64,000 nucleotides of DNA from Neisseria sp. MVDL19-042950 (lineage in GTDB: Bacteria; Pseudomonadota; Gammaproteobacteria; Burkholderiales; Neisseriaceae): NCBI RefSeq assembly GCF_030504625.1, contig NZ_JAUKWH010000013.1, positions 1 through 64,000 of the forward strand, given 5' to 3'. Below the pieces are notes generated by a model. It was given only the letters and a program-made list of their open reading frames with translations, made no database searches and was not told where the DNA came from. How positions within the stretch are numbered: the stretch's first letter is position 1; each line of letters starts with the position of its first letter. Made by a program: the position numbers and the translations under genes. This document shows positions 53,886-63,447 of this stretch, piece by piece.

Positions 53886-54570
53886 AATGTGTTTTTCCTA
53901 ATTAATTTATATAAACCAGCATATCTAAAAATTTCAAACTGACATTTATTGTCACTTAACGACAAAATACAACTTTAGTTTTTATACCTTAGATAATAAT
54001 ATTTGAAGATACATAAAAACCGGTTATACATTAAAACATCCGATTATCGATATATCATTGCCTTAAATATTCGTATTTTTACGTTTCTTAAAAAAATTAT
54101 TCAAATATAAACATGCAATTCCAATGCCAGAATCGTAATTCGACTGATAAATATTGCACAATTATGCTTAAATCATATTCATTCTGAAAATTCAAAGCAT
54201 TGCAAATAAATCAAATGTCATTTATTTAAAGGAAAACCATCACCTTAAAAACAATCCGGGCCAACATTAATAAGTATTTCAGGTGCCCTCTGAAGAAAAC
54301 ATTTAAATATTACATTCGAAGCAACATTCAACTCTTCAAAACGGTGATCCGGCAGAGGTTCGAGAAACATCTAAACGTGAATACTCTTAAACTGCCTCTC
54401 AAAAGTTTCTCCTTTCAACGCAAAGAACTGTAAATATCAAATAGATAAGTAGTGCAGCAGGTAAAAAGAGGTATAGGCGGTTGCAGGGGAATCGGCAGAT
54501 GTTTAGCATGCAGCCATCTTGGTAAACGGTTGTGTTCTGCAATGCGCAATCCGAAGCGAAGGAGTTTTTT
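53886..54570. promoter_or_regulatory. AT-rich upstream region of the adhesin gene
   Basis: About 680 bases, very AT-rich, divergent promoter region between the adhesin and a small exported protein. A palindrome TGACA-TTTAT-TGTCA lies at 53940-53954, about 55 bases before the adhesin start, a possible operator. A run of seven A occurs near 54091. No gene supported; a long minus-strand frame at 54415-55080 is antisense to the next gene. Confidence 0.45.
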
Positions 54571-54942
54571 ATGAACAAATCCAAAACCGTGCTGCTCACC
54601 GGCATCATGGCTCTGTTTTCTGCCAGCGTAATGGCGGCGGAACTGCCGGGCGAAATCTACAAGCCCCGCGGTGCGGAAGTGGTTAAGGCGGACGATCAGG
54701 GTAATGGAGAGTTTGAAGCGGAATTCAGGCTGCACGGAAACGGTAACAGTGTTAAAAACTTGGCCGATCAAGTGCGTGCTCATGCGAAGCGGCATGGCTT
54801 CAACGTGATTGAAGCTAAGGTAAAAGCGGGAGATGCGGATTTGAAATTCAAGCGTCGTAATCAGGAATTGGACGTGTCTATCGAACAGATAGAGCAAGGT
54901 ATGATTCAGTATAAGGCTGATTTGGATACAGATAAGCCCTAA
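54571..54942 (+). CDS. Small exported protein of unknown function
   Basis: 123 residues. Signal peptide about 1-22 (cleavage after VMA), then a mature domain of ~100 residues rich in charged residues and without cysteine (GEFEAEFRLHGNGNSVKNLADQVRAHAKRHGF, then VKAGDADLKFKRRNQELDVS). The strand-helix-strand pattern suggests a compact alpha/beta fold. Not recognised. Strong AAGGAG ribosome binding site at 6 bases supports expression; 13 upstream codons are rejected. Confidence 0.7.
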   Translation: MNKSKTVLLTGIMALFSASVMAAELPGEIYKPRGAEVVKADDQGNGEFEAEFRLHGNGNSVKNLADQVRAHAKRHGFNVIEAKVKAGDADLKFKRRNQELDVSIEQIEQGMIQYKADLDTDKP

Positions 54943-54984
54943 GTATCCGGCCGTTGATGTTGCTCTTGCACGAATCGATGAGGC

Positions 54985-55022
54985 CGTCGAGGCCGTCTGA
55001 AACCGTGTTTTCAGACGGCCTT
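54985..55022 (+). terminator. DNA uptake sequence inverted pair
   Basis: A facing pair after the small exported protein gene. Confidence 0.85.
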
Positions 55023-55092
55023 CCTCCACGGCGGCTTTGCGAAAACCATGCGTTTCGCGTATGATTACAGGCGGCAACAAACGATAAAAAAC

Positions 55093-55136
55093 ACTTTTGC
55101 AACCGGCTTTCGAAGCTGAGATTCGGTTGCAAAAGT
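55093..55136 (+). promoter_or_regulatory. Strong hairpin in the RNase G leader
   Basis: A perfect 13-bp inverted repeat (55093-55105 with 55124-55136) with an inner near-palindrome GCTTTCGAAGC and a following ATTTTTATA run, ending 23 bases before the RNase G start. It contains no uptake sequence. It could be a terminator/attenuator or, by analogy with the rne leader, a feedback control element. Confidence 0.6.
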
Positions 55137-55159
55137 ATTTTTATATTCAGAGAATGATT

Positions 55160-56653
55160 ATGTTAACAGGTATCCCTTTACCTAAAGACACCGTTCGCCC
55201 GCCCGAAACGGTGTTGGTCAATATCACGCCGCAGGAAACGCGGGTGGCGATGCTGGAAGAAAATAATATCTGTGAGCTGCACATTGAGCGCAACAGCGGC
55301 CACGGTTTGGTGGGCAATATTTATTTAGGGGTGGTTCGCCGCGTTTTGCCGGGCATGCAGAGTGCTTTTGTCGACATCGGTTTGGAGCGTGCCGCTTTCC
55401 TTCATATCGTAGACGTATTGGAACAACGCCGTAATCCCGAAGAAACTCAGCGCATCGAGCATATGCTGTTTGAAGGCCAATCGGTACTGGTGCAGGTGAT
55501 TAAAGACCCGATCAATACCAAGGGTGCACGCCTTTCCACCCAGATTTCCCTTGCCGGCCGCTTTCTGGTGCATCTGCCGCAAGAAGAGCATATCGGCATT
55601 TCGCAGCGCATTGAAGACGAAAGCGAACGCAACGGCCTGCGCGACCGTCTCAACAACCTGCTTCCCGAAAATGCCTGCCGCGGCTATATCATCCGCACCA
55701 GTGCGGAAACGGCAACCGATGCCGAATTGCAGGCCGATATCGATTATCTGACCAAAGTATGGGAAAACATTCTGCATCAATCCAAAACCCAGCCGCCTGA
55801 AACGCTGCTGTATCAGGATCTGCCGCTCAGCTTACGCGTATTGCGTGATTTGTTCAGCGAAAACACCCGTGAAATTCTGGTCGATTCCAAAGAAAACTAT
55901 CTGCGTATGCGCGAATTCGCCGAGCAGTATGTGCAAGGAGCCACGGATAAAATCACCTTGTTCAAAGGCGAGCGGCCGCTGTTTGAAACCCACAATGTTG
56001 AGCAGGAAATCAACCGTTCCCTGCAACCGCGCGTCAACCTCAATTTTGGCAGCTATCTGATTATCGAATCCACCGAAGCGATGACTACGATAGATGTGAA
56101 TACCGGCGGATTTGTAGGTGCGCGCAATTTTGAAGAAACCATTTTCAGAACCAATCTCGAAGCCTGCCACACCATCGCCCGCGAACTGCGGCTGCGGAAT
56201 CTGGGCGGCATCATCATCATCGATTTTATCGACATGCTGTCGGAAGAGCACCGCGAAGCCGTGTTGCAGGAGCTGGCCAAAGCCCTGAGCTTCGACCGCA
56301 CCCGCGTTACCCTCAACGGCTTTACCAGCTTGGGCTTGGTCGAGCTGACCCGCAAGCGCACACGCGAAAATCTGAACCAAGTGTTGTGCGAGCCCTGCCC
56401 TTCCTGCCAAGGTCGAGGCCGTCTGAAAACACCGCAAACCGTGTGCTATGAAATCCAACGCGAAATCGTGCGCGAGGCCCGCCGGTATGATGCGAAAAGT
56501 TTCCGCATCCTTGCTGCACCGAATGTGATCGATCTGTTTCTCGACGAAGAGTCGCAATCGCTTGCCATGTTGATCGACTTTATCGGCAAGCCCATTTCGC
56601 TGGCGGTGGAAACGGCTTATACGCAAGAGCAATACGATATTGTGCTGCTGTAA
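55160..56653 (+). CDS. rng: Ribonuclease G
   Basis: 497 residues (E. coli RNase G 489), without the long C-terminal scaffold of RNase E. S1 RNA-binding region near residues 35-120 (GNIYLGVVRRVLPGMQSAFVDIGLERAAFLH), 5' sensor, and the DNase I-like catalytic part with the metal-binding aspartates in TTIDVNTGGFVG and IIIDFIDM, then the zinc-link cysteines in CEPCPSC. It matures 16S rRNA 5' ends and degrades some mRNAs. Start at 55160 (MLTGIPLP); an ATG two codons upstream is possible. Confidence 0.93.
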   Translation: MLTGIPLPKDTVRPPETVLVNITPQETRVAMLEENNICELHIERNSGHGLVGNIYLGVVRRVLPGMQSAFVDIGLERAAFLHIVDVLEQRRNPEETQRIEHMLFEGQSVLVQVIKDPINTKGARLSTQISLAGRFLVHLPQEEHIGISQRIEDESERNGLRDRLNNLLPENACRGYIIRTSAETATDAELQADIDYLTKVWENILHQSKTQPPETLLYQDLPLSLRVLRDLFSENTREILVDSKENYLRMREFAEQYVQGATDKITLFKGERPLFETHNVEQEINRSLQPRVNLNFGSYLIIESTEAMTTIDVNTGGFVGARNFEETIFRTNLEACHTIARELRLRNLGGIIIIDFIDMLSEEHREAVLQELAKALSFDRTRVTLNGFTSLGLVELTRKRTRENLNQVLCEPCPSCQGRGRLKTPQTVCYEIQREIVREARRYDAKSFRILAAPNVIDLFLDEESQSLAMLIDFIGKPISLAVETAYTQEQYDIVLL

Positions 56654-56659
56654 AGCCAC

Positions 56660-56692
56660 AGGCCGTCTGAAAACGGTTCTTCAGACGGCCTG
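56660..56692 (+). terminator. DNA uptake sequence inverted pair after rng
   Basis: A facing pair directly after the stop codon; a second, nearly identical pair at 56791-56822 lies before the HIT gene. Confidence 0.85.
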
Positions 56693-56790
56693 AAGCATTC
56701 TGCCACTGATGGCGAACCCCATTCAGCTTTCAACTTTCTAAGCCCTCTGTCTGGTGCTAAAATCCTGACCCATCAGACAAAACAAACCAC

Positions 56791-56822
56791 AGGCCGTCTG
56801 AAGAACCGTTTTCAGACGGCCT
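56791..56822. terminator. DNA uptake sequence inverted pair
   Basis: A near repeat, in inverted orientation, of the pair at 56660-56692, making a local duplication of the uptake signal just upstream of the HIT gene. Confidence 0.75.
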
Positions 56823-56840
56823 GACAACAACGGAACAGCC

Positions 56841-57251
56841 ATGACCCCGCCCTGCCCGCTCTGCCACCCCGAAAACGAAGACGTATTGCTGCAAAACGAA
56901 CACTTGCGCGTGATTGCCGTACACAACGAGCCGAACGCACCGGCGTTCTGCCGCGTTATCTGGCAGCGGCATACGGCGGAAATGACCGACCTGCTCCCCG
57001 CCGAACGCCAAGAACTCATGGATATGGTGTACCGCGTAGAAGCGGCCATGAGACAAGTGCTGCGCCCCGTTAAAATCAATCTGGCCAGCTTGGGCAATGT
57101 CGTGCCGCACCTGCACTGGCATGTGATCGCCCGCTTTGAAAACGATGCCAACTTCCCCGCTCCCATCTGGGCGGCGGCGCAACGTGAAGCGGGCATGACA
57201 CTGCCGGACGGCTGGGCACAGCAGGTAAAAACACTGCTTCAGGCCGTCTGA
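56841..57251 (+). CDS. HIT-family nucleotide-binding protein
   Basis: 136 residues with the histidine triad HLHWH (His90, 92, 94) that defines the family of nucleotide hydrolases and transferases. The N-terminal CPLC pair may bind zinc. The substrate is unknown. The C-terminal QAV-stop is encoded by an uptake sequence. The next gene starts 32 bases later and probably shares the transcript. Confidence 0.88.
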   Translation: MTPPCPLCHPENEDVLLQNEHLRVIAVHNEPNAPAFCRVIWQRHTAEMTDLLPAERQELMDMVYRVEAAMRQVLRPVKINLASLGNVVPHLHWHVIARFENDANFPAPIWAAAQREAGMTLPDGWAQQVKTLLQAV

Positions 57252-57283
57252 ATACATTGAACACCAGCAAACAAGGAAAACTT

Positions 57284-58453
57284 ATGACCTGGCAACCTTC
57301 GCGACGTAATTTTCTGAAAGCATCCGCCGCCGCGGCAGGTGCAGGCATTCTCACGGCCTGCGGCAGCAGCGGAACCACCCAGCCAACCACCCAATCGACC
57401 AAAGCCAAACCCGTGCAACCCAAACGTATCCCCCCCCGCTCCGGCGACAACGTGCTGCGTGTCGTCGCTCCATCCGGATTCGCCGACAACAGCAGCCGCA
57501 CCGAAACCGGCCTCACCCGTCTTTACAACGCCGGCTTTACCGTAACCAACCAGCAAGCGGGTTACCGCCGCTACCAGCGTTTCGCCGGCACCGATGCCGA
57601 ACGTATCGCCGACTTCCAAGATGTCGCCGCCGGCCGCGTCGCCACGCCCAAAGTATTGATGGGGCTGCGTGGCGGTTACGGTGCCGCACGCCTGTTGCCG
57701 CATATCGACTTCGAACGGCTCGGTGCAAAAATGCGCGAACGCGGCACCTTATTTTTCGGTTTCAGCGATGTCTGCGCCATCCAGCTCGCATTATTGGCTA
57801 AAGGCAACATGAGCAGCTTTGCCGGCCCCATGGTATACAGCGAGTTCGGCAAACCCGTGCCCAGCGTTTATACCATGGAATCGTTCATCCGCGGCACCAC
57901 CGACACCGAAAACACCTTGAGCATTTCCGCCATCCAGCGCAGCGGCGTAAATGCCGAAGGCACATTCTGGGGCGGCAACCTGAGTGTTATCGCTTCACTG
58001 GTGGGCAGCCCGTATCTGCCCGATATCCAAGGCGGCATTCTGTTTTTGGAAGATGTGAGCGAACAGCCCTACCGTATCGAGCGCATGCTGCAAACCCTGC
58101 ATCTGGCCGGCATTCTTTCCAAACAGCGGGCGATTGTGTTCGGCGATTTCCGCATGGGCACAATCCGCGACGTGTACGACAGCAACTACAATTTCTCATC
58201 GGTAATCAACACCGTCAGCCGTGTTGCCAAAGTGCCGGTGCTGACCGGCTTTCCGTTCGGTCATATTGCCAACAAAGCCACCTTCCCGCTGGGTGCGCAT
58301 GCCAAAATCCGTAGCACATCAAACGGCGGCTATTCGGTTACGTTCAGCGGCTACCCCACCCTCAACCCCTCCGGTCTGGTGCTTGACGCACTGCTGCCGC
58401 CTCCGGCTTACCAACCCATCGAAACCGTGGTGGAAGACCCTGTAACGGAATAA
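57284..58453 (+). CDS. Tat-exported LD-carboxypeptidase lipoprotein (S66, LdcA-like)
   Basis: 389 residues. The N-terminus SRRNFLK is a twin-arginine motif, followed by a hydrophobic stretch and the lipobox LTAC (Cys26), so a folded lipoprotein is expected. The rest matches S66 carboxypeptidases: GLRGGYGAARLLPHIDFERL, FFGFSDVCAIQLALL with the nucleophile Ser, and late FPFGHIANKATFPLG containing the catalytic His. It trims tetrapeptide stems of peptidoglycan to tripeptides during recycling or remodelling. Start at 57284 gives the Tat signal with AAGGA upstream. Family enzymes are often cytoplasmic, so the exported lipoprotein form is notable. Confidence 0.88.
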   Translation: MTWQPSRRNFLKASAAAAGAGILTACGSSGTTQPTTQSTKAKPVQPKRIPPRSGDNVLRVVAPSGFADNSSRTETGLTRLYNAGFTVTNQQAGYRRYQRFAGTDAERIADFQDVAAGRVATPKVLMGLRGGYGAARLLPHIDFERLGAKMRERGTLFFGFSDVCAIQLALLAKGNMSSFAGPMVYSEFGKPVPSVYTMESFIRGTTDTENTLSISAIQRSGVNAEGTFWGGNLSVIASLVGSPYLPDIQGGILFLEDVSEQPYRIERMLQTLHLAGILSKQRAIVFGDFRMGTIRDVYDSNYNFSSVINTVSRVAKVPVLTGFPFGHIANKATFPLGAHAKIRSTSNGGYSVTFSGYPTLNPSGLVLDALLPPPAYQPIETVVEDPVTE

Positions 58454-58477
58454 CCCTCCATATGGCAAATATGGCAA

Positions 58478-58512
58478 GAGGCCGTCTGAAAACCTTTTCA
58501 GACGGCCTCTTG
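58478..58512. terminator. DNA uptake sequence inverted pair
   Basis: A facing pair between convergent genes. Confidence 0.85.
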
Positions 58513-58546
58513 CCATTAGGCCTTATCCTCTCCCGCGTCGAAAACA

Positions 58547-59791
58547 TCAAGGCTTCTCTTGCCGCCCTGCTTCGTCCGCATCACGGGCACGGGTTTCAAA
58601 CTCCGCCAACGTGATGTTGAGGGTATCCAAACACGGATGCATGATTTTATCGATTGCCGCATTCACTTCATTCCGATTCAAACGCGTCGGGCGGTAAACG
58701 AAGAATTTAAACAAGTCGCTCAACTCAATCGAAGCGGCATTGGTTTTCAATACCCAACCTTGTTTGCCGTGATACACATAACCGTGGCGGGCAAGTTTTT
58801 CAAGCAGTTCGCCCAATTCATCGTAGCCCATGTTGATGTGCGGCCGGAAATCCTGCACCTTCAATGACGAGCCTTTCTTCTGAGCCTCGTGAAGCAGCAG
58901 CAGGATTTTCAACACATCGTCGAAACGGCCGCGCACATCGAAACTGCGCCGGAACGCCTCGCCCTGCCAATAGGAAAGTGAAGCCGTCAGCACCGCGCCC
59001 GACAACACTAGCATCCACAATAAATTCAGCCACAACAGAAAAAACGGAATGGCGGCAAACGCGCCGTAAATCAGCGTGTAGCCGTTAAACGTACTCACAT
59101 ACCATGCAAAACCGTAGCGGGCGGTTTCCAACAACAGAGCCGTCAGCATCGCACCGACAAAGGCATGTCGCGCGGGCACGAAACGGTTGGGCACCAACCG
59201 GTAAAGCAACCACAGCAACACTGTGGTAAACGCTATCGAAAACGACACCCGCAAAACACCGGCAAACAACGGAAAACTCTCGCCAAAACGGCTGTAAGTG
59301 AGCAGCGAAGACCATAACGACAGCCCGATACCCAAAGTAACCGGCCCGAACGTGAGCAACGCCCAATACACCAGAAACTGCATCCACAGCGGCCGCTGCG
59401 TGCTCACGCGCCAGATGCGGTTGAATGTTTGGTCGATGGTTTGGATCAGCATCAGCGACGTTACCACCAGCATAATGATACCGATGGCCGTGAGCTTGCT
59501 GGCCTTGGATTGGAAGTCGTTGATATATTCAAACACCGTATCCGCACCTTGCGGCACGATGGTACGGTTGACGAAATGCACGAAAGCATCGGAAAGATTG
59601 TCGAACATCGGAAACGCCGACACCACCACCAGCGTAACCGTCAGTACCGGCACAAGCGCCAGCAGAGTGGTAAAGGTGAGACTGGCGGATACCTGCGGCA
59701 CACGCACCTCATTAAAGCGTTTGTACAAAAACCATACGAATCCGCTCAGGCGCGATTTACGGAAATCTTGCCACCACGATAAATTCGGCAT
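58547..59791 (-). CDS. YihY/BrkB-family inner-membrane protein
   Basis: 414 residues. Six or so membrane segments in the first ~280 residues (VPQVSASLTFTTLLALVPVLTVTLVV is the family opening; AAIPFFLLWLNLLWMLVLSGAVLTA near the end of the core), then a cytoplasmic C-terminal part of ~130 residues resembling a winged-helix. Formerly called ribonuclease BN or BrkB, but it is not a nuclease; function uncertain. AAGGA at 5 bases before the ATG. Confidence 0.9.
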   Translation of the reverse strand: MPNLSWWQDFRKSRLSGFVWFLYKRFNEVRVPQVSASLTFTTLLALVPVLTVTLVVVSAFPMFDNLSDAFVHFVNRTIVPQGADTVFEYINDFQSKASKLTAIGIIMLVVTSLMLIQTIDQTFNRIWRVSTQRPLWMQFLVYWALLTFGPVTLGIGLSLWSSLLTYSRFGESFPLFAGVLRVSFSIAFTTVLLWLLYRLVPNRFVPARHAFVGAMLTALLLETARYGFAWYVSTFNGYTLIYGAFAAIPFFLLWLNLLWMLVLSGAVLTASLSYWQGEAFRRSFDVRGRFDDVLKILLLLHEAQKKGSSLKVQDFRPHINMGYDELGELLEKLARHGYVYHGKQGWVLKTNAASIELSDLFKFFVYRPTRLNRNEVNAAIDKIMHPCLDTLNITLAEFETRARDADEAGRQEKP

Positions 59792-59827
59792 AATCTTCCT
59801 TAGTTTTCAAATGAAGCGCCATTGTAA

Positions 59828-60445
<618 letters not shown>

Positions 60446-60615
60446 AACCAAGATGTATTTTCAGACGGCCTCCGCCGGATGAACACCGAGAGGCCGTCTG
60501 AAAAACAGTACCGGCGTGCCCAAACGCTTATCAAAGCAAACGTGCCGCCAAACTGCCGCTGATCCGACACCATTTTCAACCATTCTTCCAAATACCTCAA
60601 AACAGGAGATCGCTC
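60446..60615 (+). terminator. Uptake-sequence inverted pair between wrbA-like and nitroreductase genes
   Basis: Facing copies at about 60459-60472 and 60489-60505 separate the two genes; the remaining bases form the leader of the nitroreductase gene. Confidence 0.6.
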
Positions 60616-61347
60616 ATGACACCTTTACCGAGCAAACCCGCGCTGGAAACCGCGTTAAACCACCGTTCCATCCGCAAATTCACCGGAGAAGCAATTGCTC
60701 CCGACATGCTGGATGCCGTCTTAAAAGCAGGTCAGGCAGCCTCTACTTCGAGCTTCTTGCAGTCCACCCATATCATCCGCGTTACCGATGCCGACATGCG
60801 CAAACAGCTCCGTGCCGTCAGCGCAAACCAGCACTATATCGAAACCTGTGCCGAGTTTCTGGTGTTCTGCATCGACTTCGCCAAACACAAACACATCGCC
60901 CCCGATGCCCAAACCGACTGGACGGAAATGACACTGATGGGTTCGGTAGACGCGGGCATCATGGCGCAAAATGTGCTGTTGGCGGCGGAATCGCTGGGCT
61001 TGGGCGGAGTATATATCGGCTGCCTGCGCGACGACATCAACGCCACCGACAGCATCCTCAACCTGCCCGACAACGTCGTGCCACTGTTCGGCCTGTGTTT
61101 GGGCCATCCCGCGCAAGAACCGCTGATGCGCCCGCGCCTGCCTACCGAATGCGTGGTATCCGAAAACGGCTACCGCGGTTTGGACGATACGGTCTACACC
61201 GAATACAACGCCGTGGTTAAAGACTATTACAAACGCCGCAGCAATCTGGATTTGGATTTTACCCGACAAGTACGCGACACTTTGTGCCATGAAGTGCGCC
61301 CCGAAGTGCTGCCGTTCTTGCAACGCAAAGGCCTGGCGAAACGATAA
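60616..61347 (+). CDS. Oxygen-insensitive NADPH nitroreductase (NfsA-like)
   Basis: 243 residues. FMN-binding nitroreductase fold: NHRSIRKFTGEAIAPDMLDAVLKAGQAAS at the N-terminus, SLGLGGVYIGCLRDDI and VPLFGLCLGHPAQEP. The length and C-terminus fit the NfsA/FRP group. It reduces nitro compounds and quinones and sometimes chromate. AGGAG 7 bases before the ATG. Confidence 0.9.
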   Translation: MTPLPSKPALETALNHRSIRKFTGEAIAPDMLDAVLKAGQAASTSSFLQSTHIIRVTDADMRKQLRAVSANQHYIETCAEFLVFCIDFAKHKHIAPDAQTDWTEMTLMGSVDAGIMAQNVLLAAESLGLGGVYIGCLRDDINATDSILNLPDNVVPLFGLCLGHPAQEPLMRPRLPTECVVSENGYRGLDDTVYTEYNAVVKDYYKRRSNLDLDFTRQVRDTLCHEVRPEVLPFLQRKGLAKR

Positions 61348-61364
61348 TTTGCTGCCAAGCAACA

Positions 61365-61396
61365 AAGAGGCCGTCTGAAAATATTCAGACGGCCTC
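61365..61396. terminator. DNA uptake sequence inverted pair
   Basis: A tight facing pair between convergent genes. Confidence 0.85.
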
Positions 61397-61415
61397 CCGC
61401 ATATTTGCCCGATGC

Positions 61416-62102
61416 TTATTGTTGCAACTGCTGTTGGGCAGCGCGTACTTTTTCTTGATCGGGATTAATCAAAATTTCCACACGGCGGTTTTTCGCACGG
61501 CCTTCAACAGTATCGTTACCGGTGATAGGTTGGCGCGAACCGTAACCGATGGTGCTCAAACGCGAAGCTGCAACACCGCGTTGGTTCAAATAATCGGCAA
61601 CCGCTTGGGCACGGCGGCGCGATAAAGGCTCGTTGATCCGATCGTTACCGGTGTTGTCAGTATGGCCGGCAACCGTCAGGGTGGTGTCGGGATATTGCAC
61701 CAACGTTTGTGCAGCTTTGCTCAGCGCGTCCATTGCATTACCGCTCAAAGCCGAGCTGTTGGTGGCAAAAGTTACGTTTTCAGGCATCACCAATTTGATC
61801 TGGTTGCCTTGGCGTTGCACTTCCACGTCGGTGTTGGCCAAACTTTCACGCAATTTCTTCTCTTGGTAGTCCATGTAGCCGCCGATACCCGCACCCACCG
61901 CACCACAAGCCAAAGCCGAATTACGAGCACCTTTACCGCCGTGAGTGAGTGCACCGACAATGCCGCAAACAGCCGCACCGCCCAAACCATATATGGCGGT
62001 TTTACTGGCTTTCGGTTGGCCGGTGGTCGGATCGGTTACACAGCCTGCCAATGCCAGCACGCCGCTCATGGTCAATACGGTTAGGGGTTTCAACACTTTC
62101 AT
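61416..62102 (-). CDS. OmpA-family lipoprotein (YiaD-like)
   Basis: 228 residues. Signal peptide with lipobox LAGC (Cys21); a glycine-rich segment (GLGGAAVCGIVGALTHGGKGARNSALACGAVGAGIGGYMD, about 42-85) of the glycine-zipper type; and a C-terminal OmpA peptidoglycan-binding domain (VAGHTDNTGNDRINEPLSRRRAQAV). It tethers outer membrane and cell wall. ATG at 62102 with AAAGGA upstream. Confidence 0.9.
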   Translation of the reverse strand: MKVLKPLTVLTMSGVLALAGCVTDPTTGQPKASKTAIYGLGGAAVCGIVGALTHGGKGARNSALACGAVGAGIGGYMDYQEKKLRESLANTDVEVQRQGNQIKLVMPENVTFATNSSALSGNAMDALSKAAQTLVQYPDTTLTVAGHTDNTGNDRINEPLSRRRAQAVADYLNQRGVAASRLSTIGYGSRQPITGNDTVEGRAKNRRVEILINPDQEKVRAAQQQLQQ

Positions 62103-62307
62103 GGTATTTCCTTTCAATGTAAATCAGTTGTTTGGTCTGATTGTTCTGTTACGGCACCGGCCGTACTCTGCAATCCACTATATAGAACATCATTCAGGCT
62201 TAAAAGTTTGCTTAACTTGATATTACACAGGCAATCAGTCGCTAACCTTTTCTATCGTTTCAGGCCGTCTGAAAATAAAGAACCGTGTCTTTTCCGATAC
62301 AGGCCAT

Positions 62308-63165
62308 TTACTGTTTATTTCCCCGCCCGCGCAGATTGAGGCGACGCACCAGCATAAATTTAATCCTTAACCGCACATCATAGCCCACGGAACCAAACCC
62401 TAAAACAAACAATACGGCAGCCACAGGCAAAGCAAAATGGTGCCCCACCGTATGATATCCCCATGCACCGACTACCCCGCCCAGCAGAAAAGCGATCATC
62501 AATCCGGCAAACAGCTTAGCTTTAGGCTTGTTCACATGTACATGCGGCAACTTGGGATTATCACTGCGGCGATAATACAACATCTTCGAGATTTCAATAC
62601 CCAAATCGGTAGCCGTACCGGTCATATGGGTAGAACGTATCGCTCCGCCCGAAAGAATCGTCATCACCGTATTGTGCATGCCCATAATGAAACACAGCAG
62701 CAACATGGCAACCGAAGGCATTTCATTCCCTCCCCATTTCAAAGCCGTTACCCCTATCAAGCCGAACAGCAACAGATACACCGCTTCCAACCACATCGAC
62801 AAACCGAAACTGCCTCGAAAACGCTGCCGTTTCGTCCACAAAATCACCCAACTGGAATGAGCCGCTCCCAAGATAAACGACACAACTCCCAACATGGCCA
62901 CACTCACGGCCTTCCATTCCCCTAAGTAAGCCATATCAGCCGCATACGACATCTCGCCCGTAACATGCGAAGTGTAACGCGCCACTGCAAAAAAACCGCC
63001 CGCATTAATGGCCCCCGCCAACAAAGCCATCACATAGCCGAGCACACGAAAACGCACATCGCTGATATGGTGTTCGTGAAGATACGGCTTATCAGCCTGC
63101 CAAAACGGGGGACGATGGCTTCTGACACGGCGGACTCGACGGGAATCGTTTTTCTGTTTTTCCAT
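62308..63165 (-). CDS. YoaK/DUF1275-family membrane protein
   Basis: 285 residues, about six membrane segments. Family features include LLAGAINAGGFFAVARYTSHVTGEMS and MGMHNTVMTILSGGAIRSTHMTGTATDLG. It has a basic, Arg-rich cytoplasmic N-terminus and a similar C-terminal tail. Function unknown for the family. No clear ribosome binding site at 63165. Confidence 0.87.
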   Translation of the reverse strand: MEKQKNDSRRVRRVRSHRPPFWQADKPYLHEHHISDVRFRVLGYVMALLAGAINAGGFFAVARYTSHVTGEMSYAADMAYLGEWKAVSVAMLGVVSFILGAAHSSWVILWTKRQRFRGSFGLSMWLEAVYLLLFGLIGVTALKWGGNEMPSVAMLLLCFIMGMHNTVMTILSGGAIRSTHMTGTATDLGIEISKMLYYRRSDNPKLPHVHVNKPKAKLFAGLMIAFLLGGVVGAWGYHTVGHHFALPVAAVLFVLGFGSVGYDVRLRIKFMLVRRLNLRGRGNKQ

Positions 63166-63371
63166 ACAGGTTCAAAAATTTTGGAAAGGCAAAACCGTTT
63201 TTCGGCTTCCATACCGACTGGCAAATATAGCGGGCAGGCCGAACAATATAGCCAGCCAATGTCCTCGAATGCTCGGGGTTTCAAGGTTATAGCCGGCTTA
63301 TTTGTTATATTGTACAAGGCCGTCTGAAAAAAGAAAGCAGAGCAGATTGAAAGGATAGAAATAGAATAAAA

Positions 63372-63424
63372 AGCCGTCTGAAAAAGGTTTAACCAAAGTC
63401 AAAACCTTTTTCAGACGGCCTTTT
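63372..63424. terminator. Long uptake-sequence hairpin
   Basis: The stem extends from the uptake sequences into AAAAAGGTTT/AAACCTTTTT with T runs on both sides, just after the anti-sigma gene. Confidence 0.85.
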
Positions 63425-63447
63425 ATTAAAATACCAGTCAGCGGGGG

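Noticed and set aside
54415-55080. 221-codon minus-strand frame opposite the small exported protein
   Set aside because: It covers two non-coding gaps and the antisense of a gene with a strong ribosome binding site and signal peptide.
62165-62185. Short match to the TATAGTGGATT end of Correia elements
   Set aside because: Only about 11 bases match and there is no second end, so it is more likely chance or a -10 region.
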